A stretch of 64,000 nt of DNA, from NCBI GenBank assembly GCA_037102815.1, contig BTPP01000004.1:806001-870000 (forward strand), in the 5' to 3' direction. The translations under genes were made by a program, and so were the position numbers. The notes beneath the pieces were generated by a model that had not been told where the DNA came from, searched no databases, and saw only the letters and a program-made list of their open reading frames with translations. This document shows positions 51,864 through 62,800 of this stretch, in pieces; within the stretch, counting starts at the first letter, position 1; each line of letters starts with the position of its first letter. The DNA comes from Neurospora intermedia (taxonomy: Eukaryota; Ascomycota; Sordariomycetes; Sordariales; Sordariaceae).

Positions 51864-51897
<34 letters not shown>

Positions 51898-52106
51898 AAA
51901 ATCAATAACTATAGATCGCAAACAATATTCTATCGCCCGCGGCTATTATTTTTTGTACGCAATTAATTATCAATCTCTAATTAACTATACCTAAATTAAA
52001 TAACCCAAAGCATCTCTAAATTTTCGTAGTAATACTCGACTATAAACGTACGTATTATTATCATCACTAAAATTTCAAATTTACTTAACTAATATAAATA
52101 TAGACG
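50991..52106. promoter_or_regulatory. Intergenic divergent-promoter region of element F
   Basis: No gene. It has AAGGGGAAGAGTTAATTGT/AAAGGGAAGAATTAG units (51037-51075) like the minisatellite of family 1, the block shared with E (51595-51815), and a CT dinucleotide tract (51867-51895) about 210 bp upstream of ORF2. Confidence 0.5.
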
Positions 52107-55100
52107 ATGCCTAGCAAGAAGCCCAAGAGTAGTCGTCCTCGTAATCGCCCTCCTAAGGATATAGCCAACTTAGCCGACAAGGGTAAACGGACCGTCAGTT
52201 TCGATATACAGGGTCTTAAGGATAATAATAACAAGCCGGATATTACTAGTAGTCAACCGTCTTCACCTACTAATACGCTTCCCAAACTTATTATACCTAA
52301 AATATCACGTTCTTTCACTAGTCAAAATACCTCTAATATTCAACTTCCTACACATTAGGATCTAGTAAGTTAATCGGTTTTTTCTTTGTATATATTAATT
52401 CTAACCTTACTTTAGCGCCGCAATATTACCTTACCGTATAAAGAGTAGTAGGGTAGCCGCTTCAAGAAAATAGCCAAATATATAGAGTCGGCCGCATCTA
52501 CCGACATCCTCCAAAAGGAGAGCTAGCGTACTAGCACTGGCACTAGCACTGGCACTAGTCCGGCAACGAATATAATATTACCTACCTATTAATATTAATA
52601 AATATATAGTAGTATACAGGGTAGTAGTATGCCCACACCCAATGTTCAATATCCGCCCACTTCTGCTCCTAGATATCCTCCTCCTAGATACCTTCCTGCT
52701 CCGGGATCGGGATACTATCCTACTCCGGGATACCCGGTTACCTCCCAAGCATTTTCGCCTAGTCCTTTCGCACCCCGGTATCCAATACCAGCTCGGAATT
52801 TAACACCCATCCAACAGCATTTCTCGCCTACCCTACCTTATAATTATATTCCACTTAGCCATCGCCCTACCTCTCGGTATTCAACGCCTATACTATAGCT
52901 ACCTCCTTAAATCTTTTCACCCTATTATTAGCTTTCCCCTAATTAAATAATAGTAAATCTACAAATCCTTCAATAGTAAATTGAACAAGAGATCTAGCAA
53001 CGAATCTAAGCGTAAATACAATTAATACAATAGGAAATATAGTAATAGATATAATAATAGATGTAATAGTAAATATAGTAAATATAGCAAATATAATAGC
53101 AATTTATTTAAGCTTAGTCTATTGCTACTATTATTCAAATATCCCAATCGACTATAGTTGCTCCTACTCCTACCAATACGAACCAGAAGGATTTCGAACG
53201 CTTTCTTCGTAGTAGAAGCTTTACCGATACAAACGATTTTTCCCTATTACAGAAGGGTCCTATATTAGAGTAAATCGAATAATAGACTCGAAAGGTAGAA
53301 GAAACTCGCAAAGCAGAGGAGGTACGTAAAGTAGAGGAAATACGCAGGGCAAAAGAAGCTCGCAAAGTAGAAGCTCGTAAAGTAAATGCTCGTAAAATAA
53401 ATGTTCGCAAAGTAGAAATAGTACGCTAATAGAAAGCTAAACAATTTCGTTAAGCGTAATAAGCAAAAGCCAAAGCTGCTAGACCGCCTATTCCTCTATT
53501 CGATAGCCAGACTGTATTAACTACTAATACGTCTACTATATTTGGTCGTAGCCTATCCGATGCCTATTCGGGCTTCAACCTCGAAGAGGCTTTCCAATAG
53601 CCACCCCAGTAAGACAATAATGAGTACAACGATTTTAATACCAACAACAATAATAAGGAGGATAATATATTTAGTGACATTGGAGCCCCTCGTCGCCCTG
53701 GCGGTGCTACTTCTGGTGCTACTTCTGGTGCTACTTCTAGTACTGCTTCTAATTCTACCTTTGGCGGTAGAGGTCCTGGTTCCGCTCCTACATCTTCTAT
53801 TCCTAGTGGTAGAAGTACTAGTGCCGCCTCTGGCTCTAATACCGCCCCTAGTACCGCCCCTAGTGCTAAAACCCCCAATTCAAGCGCTCGCAAACGAAAA
53901 AAAGGAAAAAGGGACGATAGCAAACTATTATAACAATCCTACCCGGAATTCTTCTATAAGCCTAACCGTACTAGCCTATAGAAATTGTAGGAAGAAGGTG
54001 TATCTATTAGGTTGGATTTCGACGCAGTCGATAGCGACTATATTCGCCCTACCGACGTAGATAGTAATACTATACGAGGCGTTGAGCGTATATAGGGTAT
54101 CTAGCTACCGTAAGATAATATTATTATTATTAACGAATTGAATAAAGAATTTCGATAAACCTTTTTCTTATACTATTATAATTAGTTTTTTAATACCTTC
54201 GTTATTAATATAATTAATAGTATTAATACGCGTTCTAAACGTTTCAAAGCCCTTCGAAAATATATATTTAAAACCTATTATATAGAAAAGTCCAACTTTC
54301 TTAACTATACTTTAATATCCTTTTTCTAGGATATTATTTTTAATAATTTATTCCTTTTAGAATACAACTTCAATAATAATAATAAATATAGGGCCTACTA
54401 TCTAGAATTAATTAAAAGTTAAATTAATAGAAGGACCTTTAACTAAATTTATATTTATATTATAAAGTATATCGATTATAAAACTACCTTCGGCGATTAG
54501 ATTAGTCTTCTATTCTATTATATTAAGACGGAATTATAAAATATAAGCCTTATAATACTAGATATTATTAAATCCGAACGTATTATAAATAAGGGCCGGC
54601 CTAAATTTAAAGGGAGAGAAACCAACGAGAATACCCGCAAAGTTATACGCTAAACCTTTGTAGCCCTACCTTTTAACGAACAATATAAGTAAATCGACCG
54701 GAAATAGTTCGTTAAAATACTATTAGAGTTCGTACCTAAGTAGGTTAAACCAACCAACGCGCCTAAATTGGACCGCCTAAATAGGAACGTTATTACGGAA
54801 GTACCACCCGCGCCCCCTAACGTTCTTCACCCCAATGCTAATAAATAGCGTCGTCTACTACCCGAACAGAGCCTTAAACTCCCCGGCACTCCCAGGACCC
54901 CGAGTGGTAGCTATGGTGGTGGTGGTAGTGGTAGTAATAAGTTTAAACCTCCTACCGAAGAAGAGAGATAATAAGAACTATAGTAAATATTAGCTAGAAA
55001 ACTCCCCGCTTATTAACGAACTAAAGATGATAGGGATTTTAGGATGCTTGGATTCTATAACCAAAATGTCTTATACAATTAGTATAACCACCTAGATTAT

Positions 55101-56840
55101 CAAGATCTACTACCATTAATACCAGATTATTAGCGCAATATAAAAGCCGACAATACCTATTTAATAGTAAATATTCCTACTATTACTACCTCGGCTATTA
55201 ATAATCTTAACCCAACTTAGAAGGTTGTCTTTAATTAGTTTATTGTCTATTACCAATCTATTCTAGACTATAATAATAATATTAAATACCGTTGTCGCAT
55301 CCTACTTCTACTTTTACAAATTAATAGTGGTAGAGGCACTAGTAAATTACATCTCATTAAGCTTCTATCTTTCAAACTAGAACAAATAGCTATAGGACGA
55401 GGGAAGAGTAATCCTATTATTCGTAGTACTCCTACTAGGGTAATAATTAATAATATTGATAAATAGACTTTATATTCCTTATTTAACCTTCCTATTATAC
55501 TTAAGAACGTCAACCCTAATAATCCTAAAGTAGCTATTGAAATTTTAGAAGGTATTAATCTTACTCAATTCTAAAATAAACTACGGCTAGACCGATACTT
55601 TATTATTAATAAAAAATCGATACTAGGACTTCGAACTCTCAACTTTATTAATCAAAGGCTTCAACAAGCTTTTCCCAAATATTAGAATATGCTTTTTAAT
55701 AGTAGAAGCGTTCTACTACTTAGTAATTTCTATTAACTAGCGCTGGTAATACAGAAATCCCTTTTTTACGATCAGGCAGTCTTATTAATAATCGAAGCCG
55801 GTAGCCGCTAATATTACTATATATTTAATAAAACCGTCGAACTATAGTAGATTGTATAGTAATAGGGTAATAATTAAGCCCTATTTAAAGATATATTCGA
55901 AGGACTATGCAATAATTAACCTATTTGTTAATATTGGGAACTCTTATATACTCGGATAAAAATTCGATTGCCTAATAAGGAGGCCGCTTAATTTGAACAT
56001 ACTCTTCGAATATACCCTAAACGTAGTAGTATAGCCGTTTATAACATTGAGTATATAGAAGCCTTATATTAACCATACCTTATACTTCCTACTAACTACG
56101 AAGGAGCTAGTACTAAAAACGTAGACCCTACTGAAGTTAACAATCTATAGCTCAACTTCCCTTTAATAATAGGAAACTATATAATACTTACCGAAAATCT
56201 TTAAACTAAGGTTAGTTTAGTTAATAGTATATTGGGTACTATCTTCGATATTACTTAGGATAGTACTTTTCCCAACTAAAATATGCCTAATAAAGAATAT
56301 CCTTATAGAAATCCCTTTATTATACTAGTTAAATTTAATCGGTATACCGGTCCTTACTACTTTCCTAACTAAGAAGATTAAGAAAGATTCTATAATATAA
56401 TCCCTATCTTCCGGATTATACAAGATTTCATCTCCTATAGGAATGCCCAATATAAAAGGATACAGTTCCCCTTAATAATAGTATATACTATTATAATATA
56501 TAAATTATAAGGCTCTATACTCGATATAGCTATACTAGATATATTTAAGAAGGACTTTCAAATTAGGCTTATATATATAACTTACTCTCGGGTTAAAACC
56601 TTATAAGGCCTTATATTTAATAAGCCTTTTAATTTGAGCGCTCTACGGATATTTTTAAATTGTACCTTCATTATACGGACTACTAATAAAGTAAGAAGAT
56701 TATTAGAGAAACTTCTAATCCTAATCTAAATACTAAAACGCTGGGCACCCGGCATTACTACTTCCGGTTCAGTACCGACCTTAAATAAATATAATATAAA
56801 TAATATTTTCAAATATACCTTTTATTAACAGTATTTATGA
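52107..56840 (+). pseudogene. ORF2-PIF1 helicase fusion of element F
   Basis: One unbroken register of 1,577 codons from ATG (MPSKKPKSSRPRNRPPKD, AT-hook-like) to TGA. Then: Pro/Tyr-rich repeats (residues about 175-265), Gln-rich and Arg/Lys/Glu coiled coil (290-460), Gly/Ser/Ala-Thr-Ser repeats (530-600), the conserved ORF2 core (about 615-920, with IINELNKEFRQ, IYIIKYIDYK, LDIIKSERII, LEFVPKQVKP), and a complete PIF1-type helicase (about 1030-1550). Helicase motifs remain visible: LNPTQKVVFNQF, a Walker A region INSGRGTSKLHLI, NPIIRSTPTRV, NNIDKQTLYSLFNLP, a Walker B region YFIINKKSILGL, FINQRLQQAFP, SNFYQLALV, QQGNNQALF, and YSRVKTLQGLIF. Departures from the consensus (G to S, DE to NK) are all single transitions, as RIP gives. 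Reading through stops assumes Gln/Trp. It would act on DNA in the nucleus, perhaps in element replication or repair. Confidence 0.8.
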
Positions 56841-57010
56841 TTACTCCTTCTATCTTATTTTATATCCAATATTACTAACGCTATTAATTTCTCTCTCTCC
56901 CTCTCCCTCTCTCTCTCCCTTTCCCTCTTTCTCTTATATTTAATTATACGTTACTTTTATTAACTACTAACTATTAACTACCAATTACTAGCGCTATTAT
57001 ATTAATTATT
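56841..57010. promoter_or_regulatory. Spacer with pyrimidine tract after the helicase gene
   Basis: A TCTCTCTCCC-type tract at about 56890-56936 resembles the tracts preceding ORF2 in F and E, suggesting that another gene starts just downstream. Confidence 0.4.
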
Positions 57011-57785
57011 TTCGAAGACGATAATTTCGAACTTAAGGAGCGCTTTAACGATATACTAAAAGAAGAAGAAGAACGCCGTAACTTACTCGCTCTTAAACGC
57101 TAATAGACTTTTACTAACTAAGTCGGTATTAAAATATTATTATTAACTAAAGATAAACTTATTTATAAAAGGACTACGGTTACCCCCAATCTTTATCTCC
57201 CTATTCGTTTAAAATAGTATATTACTCTCGTTATTAATTATAATTTAGATTGGTCTAATTAATAATTTAAGTAATTAGAAAAAAAAAAAAAGGAAAGGAG
57301 TTCAGCTCGATTTATTCCGCGCACCCTAATTGAATACCTTATAGTATACCTTTTTATAAAGTAACCGTTAATAGTATTGAGAGATAGTACGTTTTATAGC
57401 GGTTTTATATTTCCTATTCCCTAGGATAGCCTATACGTAGTTAATATTAGAAGATTGGAAGATAAAAAGGATTTAAAACGTTAGTAGTAGTATATTAATA
57501 TCTAAGAGTTATTAGTAGTATATAAATAAAAAACTAGTTATTAGTAGGGAATTAAACGCAAGAGCTCTCTAGAACTTATATTAATAGTAGCTACGGGCGT
57601 CCTACGCAAACCGCTATACTATAGGCGTCCCTATAGCACCCTAGGGGGGGCTAGTAATAGTAAGGTAGTTGGAAGTAGACTATATTATTTAATTGGAGTA
57701 TTTTGGGCGTATTTACTATACTTATAGTTGAGTTTATAGTTAAAATAATAGAAATCCCTTTAAAAGAGTTAAATTTGGTAATGCT
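57011..57785 (+). pseudogene. Unidentified third gene of element F, first part
   Basis: From 57011 the plus strand reads FEDDNFELKERFNDILKEEE, RNLLALKRQQTFTNQVGIK and IYKRTTVTPNLYLPIRLKQ. After a poly-A run (57279-57290, where the register changes) it reads RFIPRTLIEYLIVYLFIKQP, DSTFYSGFIFPIPQ and RRLEDKKDLKR. The pattern FIPR-LIEYLIVYL vaguely recalls a segment of very large fungal helicase-associated proteins, but I cannot assign a family. The start codon is not evident. It could be F cargo or a remnant of an older target. Confidence 0.4.
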
Positions 57786-57962
57786 TTGGCTAGTATTGTG
57801 CCCTCGAGTTAGGATTAGGTGCCAAGAACCTTCCCGTACTCCCGTCTTGGCATTTCTCGGCACCTGACCTGCTTACGTAATATAGATCCAAAGCACGCTT
57901 CAATATACACTGGGCATTGCTTAAGCTGAGGATCCAGCATCGCACCGGTGTCTGAGAACTAT
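57786..57962 (+). mobile_element. Short retroposon sharing its 3' tail with the 39597-40258 insertion
   Basis: The last about 75 bp (CACGCTTCAATATACACTGG through GGATCCAGCATCGCACCGGT and GTCTGAGAACTATTTT) match the end of the SINE-like insertion in E with few changes, whereas the rest differs. The upstream part contains an inverted repeat GGTGCCAAGA... / TCTTGGCA... (about 57808-57865). Little RIP. The left boundary is approximate and no clear target duplication was found. Confidence 0.5.
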
Positions 57963-58923
57963 TTTAATTTAAATACTTTCGTTTATATTACTAACGATTT
58001 TTCTAATTATATATATATTCGTCTAGAGTAAAACGGCCTCCCTACCGACTTTAAACGTTTTTTTTATACTTTAAGTTATAACGTCGCTGAATAATAATAG
58101 AAAGGTTACTATAAATTAATTATAAAGGATATTTATTATAATTATATCCTTTCCTTATTTAATAGTAATACTATAAATTTAATTTAAATTATATTTAATT
58201 CTAATAGTAACGTTATTATTCCTACTATATATATTATATCCGGCGGTAGTAATTATACTATTCCTATTCGTATAAGTTCCGGTTTTAATAATAATAATAG
58301 TTCTATTCCTAATAGTCCTATAACTATTGATACTCCTAATTATACCTTTATAAATAATAATTAAATCTAATAATACTATAAAATTACTACGAATTAGGCT
58401 CGTATAATAGAATTATTCAAATAGCTTTTTAAATATAATTAAACGCTTATTAAATAATACTTTTCGGTTTTTACTATAACTATAATTTAAATAACTCCTA
58501 TAGTTAGTATAAATATTTCTTCTTTATTCCCGTTTTATTATTCTAATATTATTAATATTTTATTTTCTTTTTAAAAATACTTAACAATTTCCTTATATTA
58601 CTCCTCTTCTAATTTAATTACTAAATAATACTCTATTAACCTCCCTAACTTTAACGCTTATAATAGAATCCTCTCGGCTTTAATTCTATTATTCAAATAT
58701 TCCTAGAGTTCTTCCTTCGTTAATAGCCAAATGTCTAAATTTAATTAGAAGATAATATTTATATTAAAGTAATTTAAAATAATATAAGCGAATATTTCTT
58801 TTTTGAACCTATAGGCGTAAATAGGAATTAGGATGCCTGGTACTTTCTTTTAGTAGAGGAAGGCCTGGAGGCTAATAATTTCAATTCTAATTTAAATAAG
58901 GAGGGAATTTTTTACTCTAATTA
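57963..58923 (+). pseudogene. Unidentified coding-like sequence in element F, after the small insertion
   Basis: A frame interrupted only by TAA/TAG reads NTFVYITNDFSNYIYIRLEQ, NGLPTDFKRFFYTLSYNVAE, QQKGYYKLIIKDIYYNY, an Asn/Ser-rich linker, then hydrophobic/aromatic stretches up to about 58910. It may be the continuation of the preceding gene or a separate one. No family recognised. It is cut by element G at 58924. Confidence 0.4.
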
Positions 58924-59802
58924 CTTAGTAGCCGACCCCCGAGAGCGAGATACCGTGATATTACTATGGAATTACTATATCCAGCTCACTACTGTAGTTA
59001 GGGAGTCTGCCGTGTGCCAACCGTATATAGATGTCTATAGTAGTTTTTCAACCTACAGTAGTAGTGCTCGCACTTACCTAAATAGTTAGAAGTCCAGTAT
59101 TGGCATGCGTCGGGTCATGCAAGTGCATGTATGCGTAGCGCAATTGAATGAGGAAGTCGCAAGCGACCTATAATGTATTTATCTATATACCTACAATGCC
59201 CAACGCACCCGTCCAGTTCTACTATATTCTATAGTAGTGCCTGTACGTTCTAATATACGTACGCCCCGCCCGCCGCCCCGGTATAGGCAAAGGCACTATA
59301 GATACGCAGCTCCGGCAATCCTAAGCAATCCCGTCCTAACGAGTACGCCGGCTACGCCGGCGCTCAGCATTAGTGGGTATTAATAACTAAATCAAGCTAA
59401 GAAGGCAATGTACTGCACTAGTAGTTATTCGGTAGCCGGCGCGCAGTATTGAGATGTATATATATATGTTGAACACTGCACAATCAAGAAGGCAATGCAC
59501 TGCACTGGCAGTTACTCGATATTACACTATATACTAAGAATAGAAGTTAGGGACTAGAAGTTAGGAACTAGAAGTTAGGGACTAGGAAATAGGGATTAGA
59601 AAGCACTGGTAATGCGTATATTGTATCTAGGGGTAAGCGATTGATATTGTAAGTGTATAACTATAGGAAATCTAGTCCGGTATTGTATTTAGGGACTATT
59701 ATTAATATAGGTGGTTAGACTTCCGAATACTAGATAAAGCGGAGAAGAAGCCGTATACTATCGAATTATAATCTAAATACTATAGATAGGTTAAACGAGC
59801 GG
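58924..59802. other. Left sub-terminal region of element G
   Basis: No gene. Motifs CTACAGTAG (about 59052), the conserved box, two copies of an about 33-bp repeat AAGAAGGCAATGTACTGCAC... (about 59398 and 59486), and four tandem units TAGAAGTTAGGGAC (59540-59595). Confidence 0.6.
59149..59200 (+). promoter_or_regulatory. Conserved sub-terminal GAAGTCGCGA box (element G)
   Basis: Reads GAGGAAGTCGCAAGCGACC, then ATGTATTTATCTATATACCT, about 227 bp from the left end; same order of sub-motifs as in C and F. Confidence 0.45.
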
Positions 59803-62800
59803 TTAGCTTCTATACGTTGTATAGTAGATAGATAAGGTATATCGAGTATACTATTAAATATCTATTAGCCGGCCTACCGGGCGTTATATTTAAATAATAT
59901 CCTAAGGCACCTACGCCTATATAGGACGGTGATTGCGCTTCCGCTTATAGAATTTCGAAATATTTACAATATATAGTCGGTCTATAAGAAGTACGGGAAG
60001 GCTTATAATTAGCGATTCTCTAGTATCTTCGATTTTACAATATCTAAGGGATTTAATAGTGGTTTCCCTAGGTATTATTTTTGTTAGTATAAGAAAGATA
60101 CAACGTTTATTGTATTGCTTTTACTTATGAATAAAAATATGGTCGATGCGGCCAAAGCCGGTTGTATCGTCGTAGTATTTAATATAATTATTAAGGCTAA
60201 AAGTGTACCTTTTTTAGGTCTTAAATATAATACGTAGGCTATATTATACCTATAGTTAATAATAGTTCCGATTTCGGTAGCTAGTAGTTTAGACTTGTAC
60301 TTAGACGTACGATGATTATAGTATCTATAATATTAATACGAACTACGGCGAGCTATTGTATATAAGCGTTATTTTTCTATTGTAAGACGTATACGATATG
60401 GATGTGCTAAGATACTCTTATCTTAATAAATAACTTCTCTAGCTTGTAGATTCGTATTGTATATATATATAGGGATGTGGCATTAGCTCCCGTCGTCGGA
60501 TATATAGTAGGATAAATATAGTAGGGAAAATATAATTATAGACGCGGGATATATATAAGGGTTCGGATGGTTTATTTACTTATTTGTAAACGACACTTTT
60601 TTATTATATTAGAGGGCGCCTAGTCCAAATTGTAAGATATTCGGAATATTATAATTAATACTATATACCTCTAATAGTACTCGGTAGAATTTATCCGATA
60701 TTAAAACCGTAGATACTAGTAAGCGTAATAATAGTGATTGGCTAGTAATAGGGTAATATATTTTATATATAGTTTGTAGCGTAAATTTGGTAATAATAGA
60801 GGGTTATATATATATTTAATTAGTAGAGTTAAATATATCGAACTCTTCCTCTCTTTTATTTATTACTAGCTTTAAACGTTACGTATTATCTTCCCTTTTT
60901 AATAGAATTTTAAAGAAGTTGGGCGCTTCCTTAACTAAATTATTAATTTAATTAGTTAAGTAGGGGTTAGATATAGCGAAAGAATTTAATAATATAAAGT
61001 AAATAGTATAAACGGTGCGCTCTTATTTGAAAATCTATTCTTCAATATTACAGCTATTAATAATCTCTACTATCTTCTTAAGTCGTTTATTAGTTTAATA
61101 TTAGTTTAAATTCAATTGCAATATTATTTCTATTATAACTCCGGTTTTATAACCTAATTTGCGAAATATAACTGTTACGTAGCGCGGGTGGTGTACCCAA
61201 CTAATAATTAGTCTACTAGGGTATTAGAGGTATATTACGGGGTATTAGAAATAAAACTTATTTATAGTAATATTCCTCTGCTAATACATTGAGTAAGCTA
61301 AGTAGCCTATATTCGTTATATACCTTAAGGTAGTAATAAATACTAATATAAATATTTGGACGGAGTGCTTTAGTAATATACGTTTTTGTACGTTTAGGAA
61401 GGGGTAAGCTTCTTCCTACTATAGCCGCTACTCTTCGTTCTTCTTCGCTAACGGCCTCCTTATTATTATTAATAATTATATCCGTATTGTCTCTATCTAG
61501 ATTATTTATATTTACTCTTATACCCGTTCCTAAAGATCGACGTAATGAAATTTTTAAAGATAGTTCTGTACGAGGCCGTCCTTAAAAAGCCTTCGACCTA
61601 AGATTCTTTACTATTACCTTAATTATAGCCTAGTATAGTTGGGTATACTAATTTCTACCTACTTTTATGTAGTAGTATATATTGAAATACTCCTCCTTAG
61701 TATTTTTGGTATTTATTAAGATAGTATTACTTTAAATTATCATTGATAATGCTTTAATAAAATTATTAAATAGTATAGTATTGGTATTATCGTTATTGTC
61801 ATTGTCTTTTAATTCCTTACGGTTTGGCTATAATAATTCCCGTTAGGTATTTTAAGTGTGGCTATTAATATAGTTTTTACGAAGTTATACTTTGAAAAAC
61901 GGCGGCGTAATAATAGACTACTAGGTATAGTTTATAAGAGTATAGCTCTTTAAATACGAAATAGGGGAAGGTAGGGTAGACTAATTATATGGAAATAGCC
62001 AATTTCGAAGTATATAGGTATATTTAAGCCTGGCTTTTAGTATTAGGAAGATGTTTAATAATATATAATATATAGTCCCTATTATTCCCTTGTACTTTAA
62101 ATGGGCTGGATTTAGTAATTTACTTAAAATAATATCTAATATTGGGCTTAAATCGAATAAGGTTGGTCTATTTTTATTAATACTCTATTGAGTACGGTAA
62201 GCATCTTTATTTCTTTACGACCTTAAGTTAAAGTCTACTTCGTACTATATTTATATATATTAGTAATAGTAATAATATAGATTTATAATTGTATTTAGAA
62301 TATTCTATTAATTTACAATATATTCAAGCCCAATAAAGTAATACTAATAATATTTATAACTAGCTATACCTACTACCCTTAAATTCTAATTTTATTATAG
62401 TATATTACCAATATAGTATAATGTAAAAACCGAGACTAGAGTTGGCCTGCCCTATATTTCTATAATTATACTTTATTTAAACGGTAGTAAATATTCTAAC
62501 GCCCGGATAACGTTATTAAAATTAAAAGTATATAGGCTGAGTATTAAAGGGAAGATATTGGTAGTATGAGATTAATTACTAGTATTGAATAGAAGCCTAG
62601 CTAGTAATTAATATATTCCTATTACTAATTTATATATATTGTAATATACCCTAAAACTATCGATGAATATTAATATTGGATAATTCAATATATTATTTCC
62701 GTAGCGGGTATATAATTTATCCTAATATTGCTCGAAAATTTTACGATTAAAAGCTTCGATTTCTAATTAGGTATAGATTGGGTTTATTATATTTAGAAGA

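Larger units (their letters stand above)
45091..58923 (+). mobile_element. Element F: third family of Plavaka/KDZ-like transposon, with PIF1 helicase gene
   Basis: Starts CTTAGCTGCGGAACCCGG at 45091 directly after B sequence; interrupted by G at 58924, so its right end is outside the window. Carries a leftward transposase (45955-50990), a rightward ORF2 fused to a PIF1 helicase (52107-56840), and further coding-like sequence to 58923. The assignment of 56841-58923 to F rests on the absence of a right terminus and of resumed B sequence in that stretch. At over 13.8 kb in view it is larger than C or E. Confidence 0.75.

Noticed and set aside
53135-53410. 91-aa Arg/Thr/Leu-rich minus ORF
   Set aside because: Antisense of the Arg/Lys/Glu coiled-coil repeats in the ORF2-PIF1 frame.
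52107-56840. Helitron
   Set aside because: The helicase is PIF1-like, but no HUH replication-initiator domain was seen; ends are inverted repeats with short duplications and a tnp2-type transposase is present.
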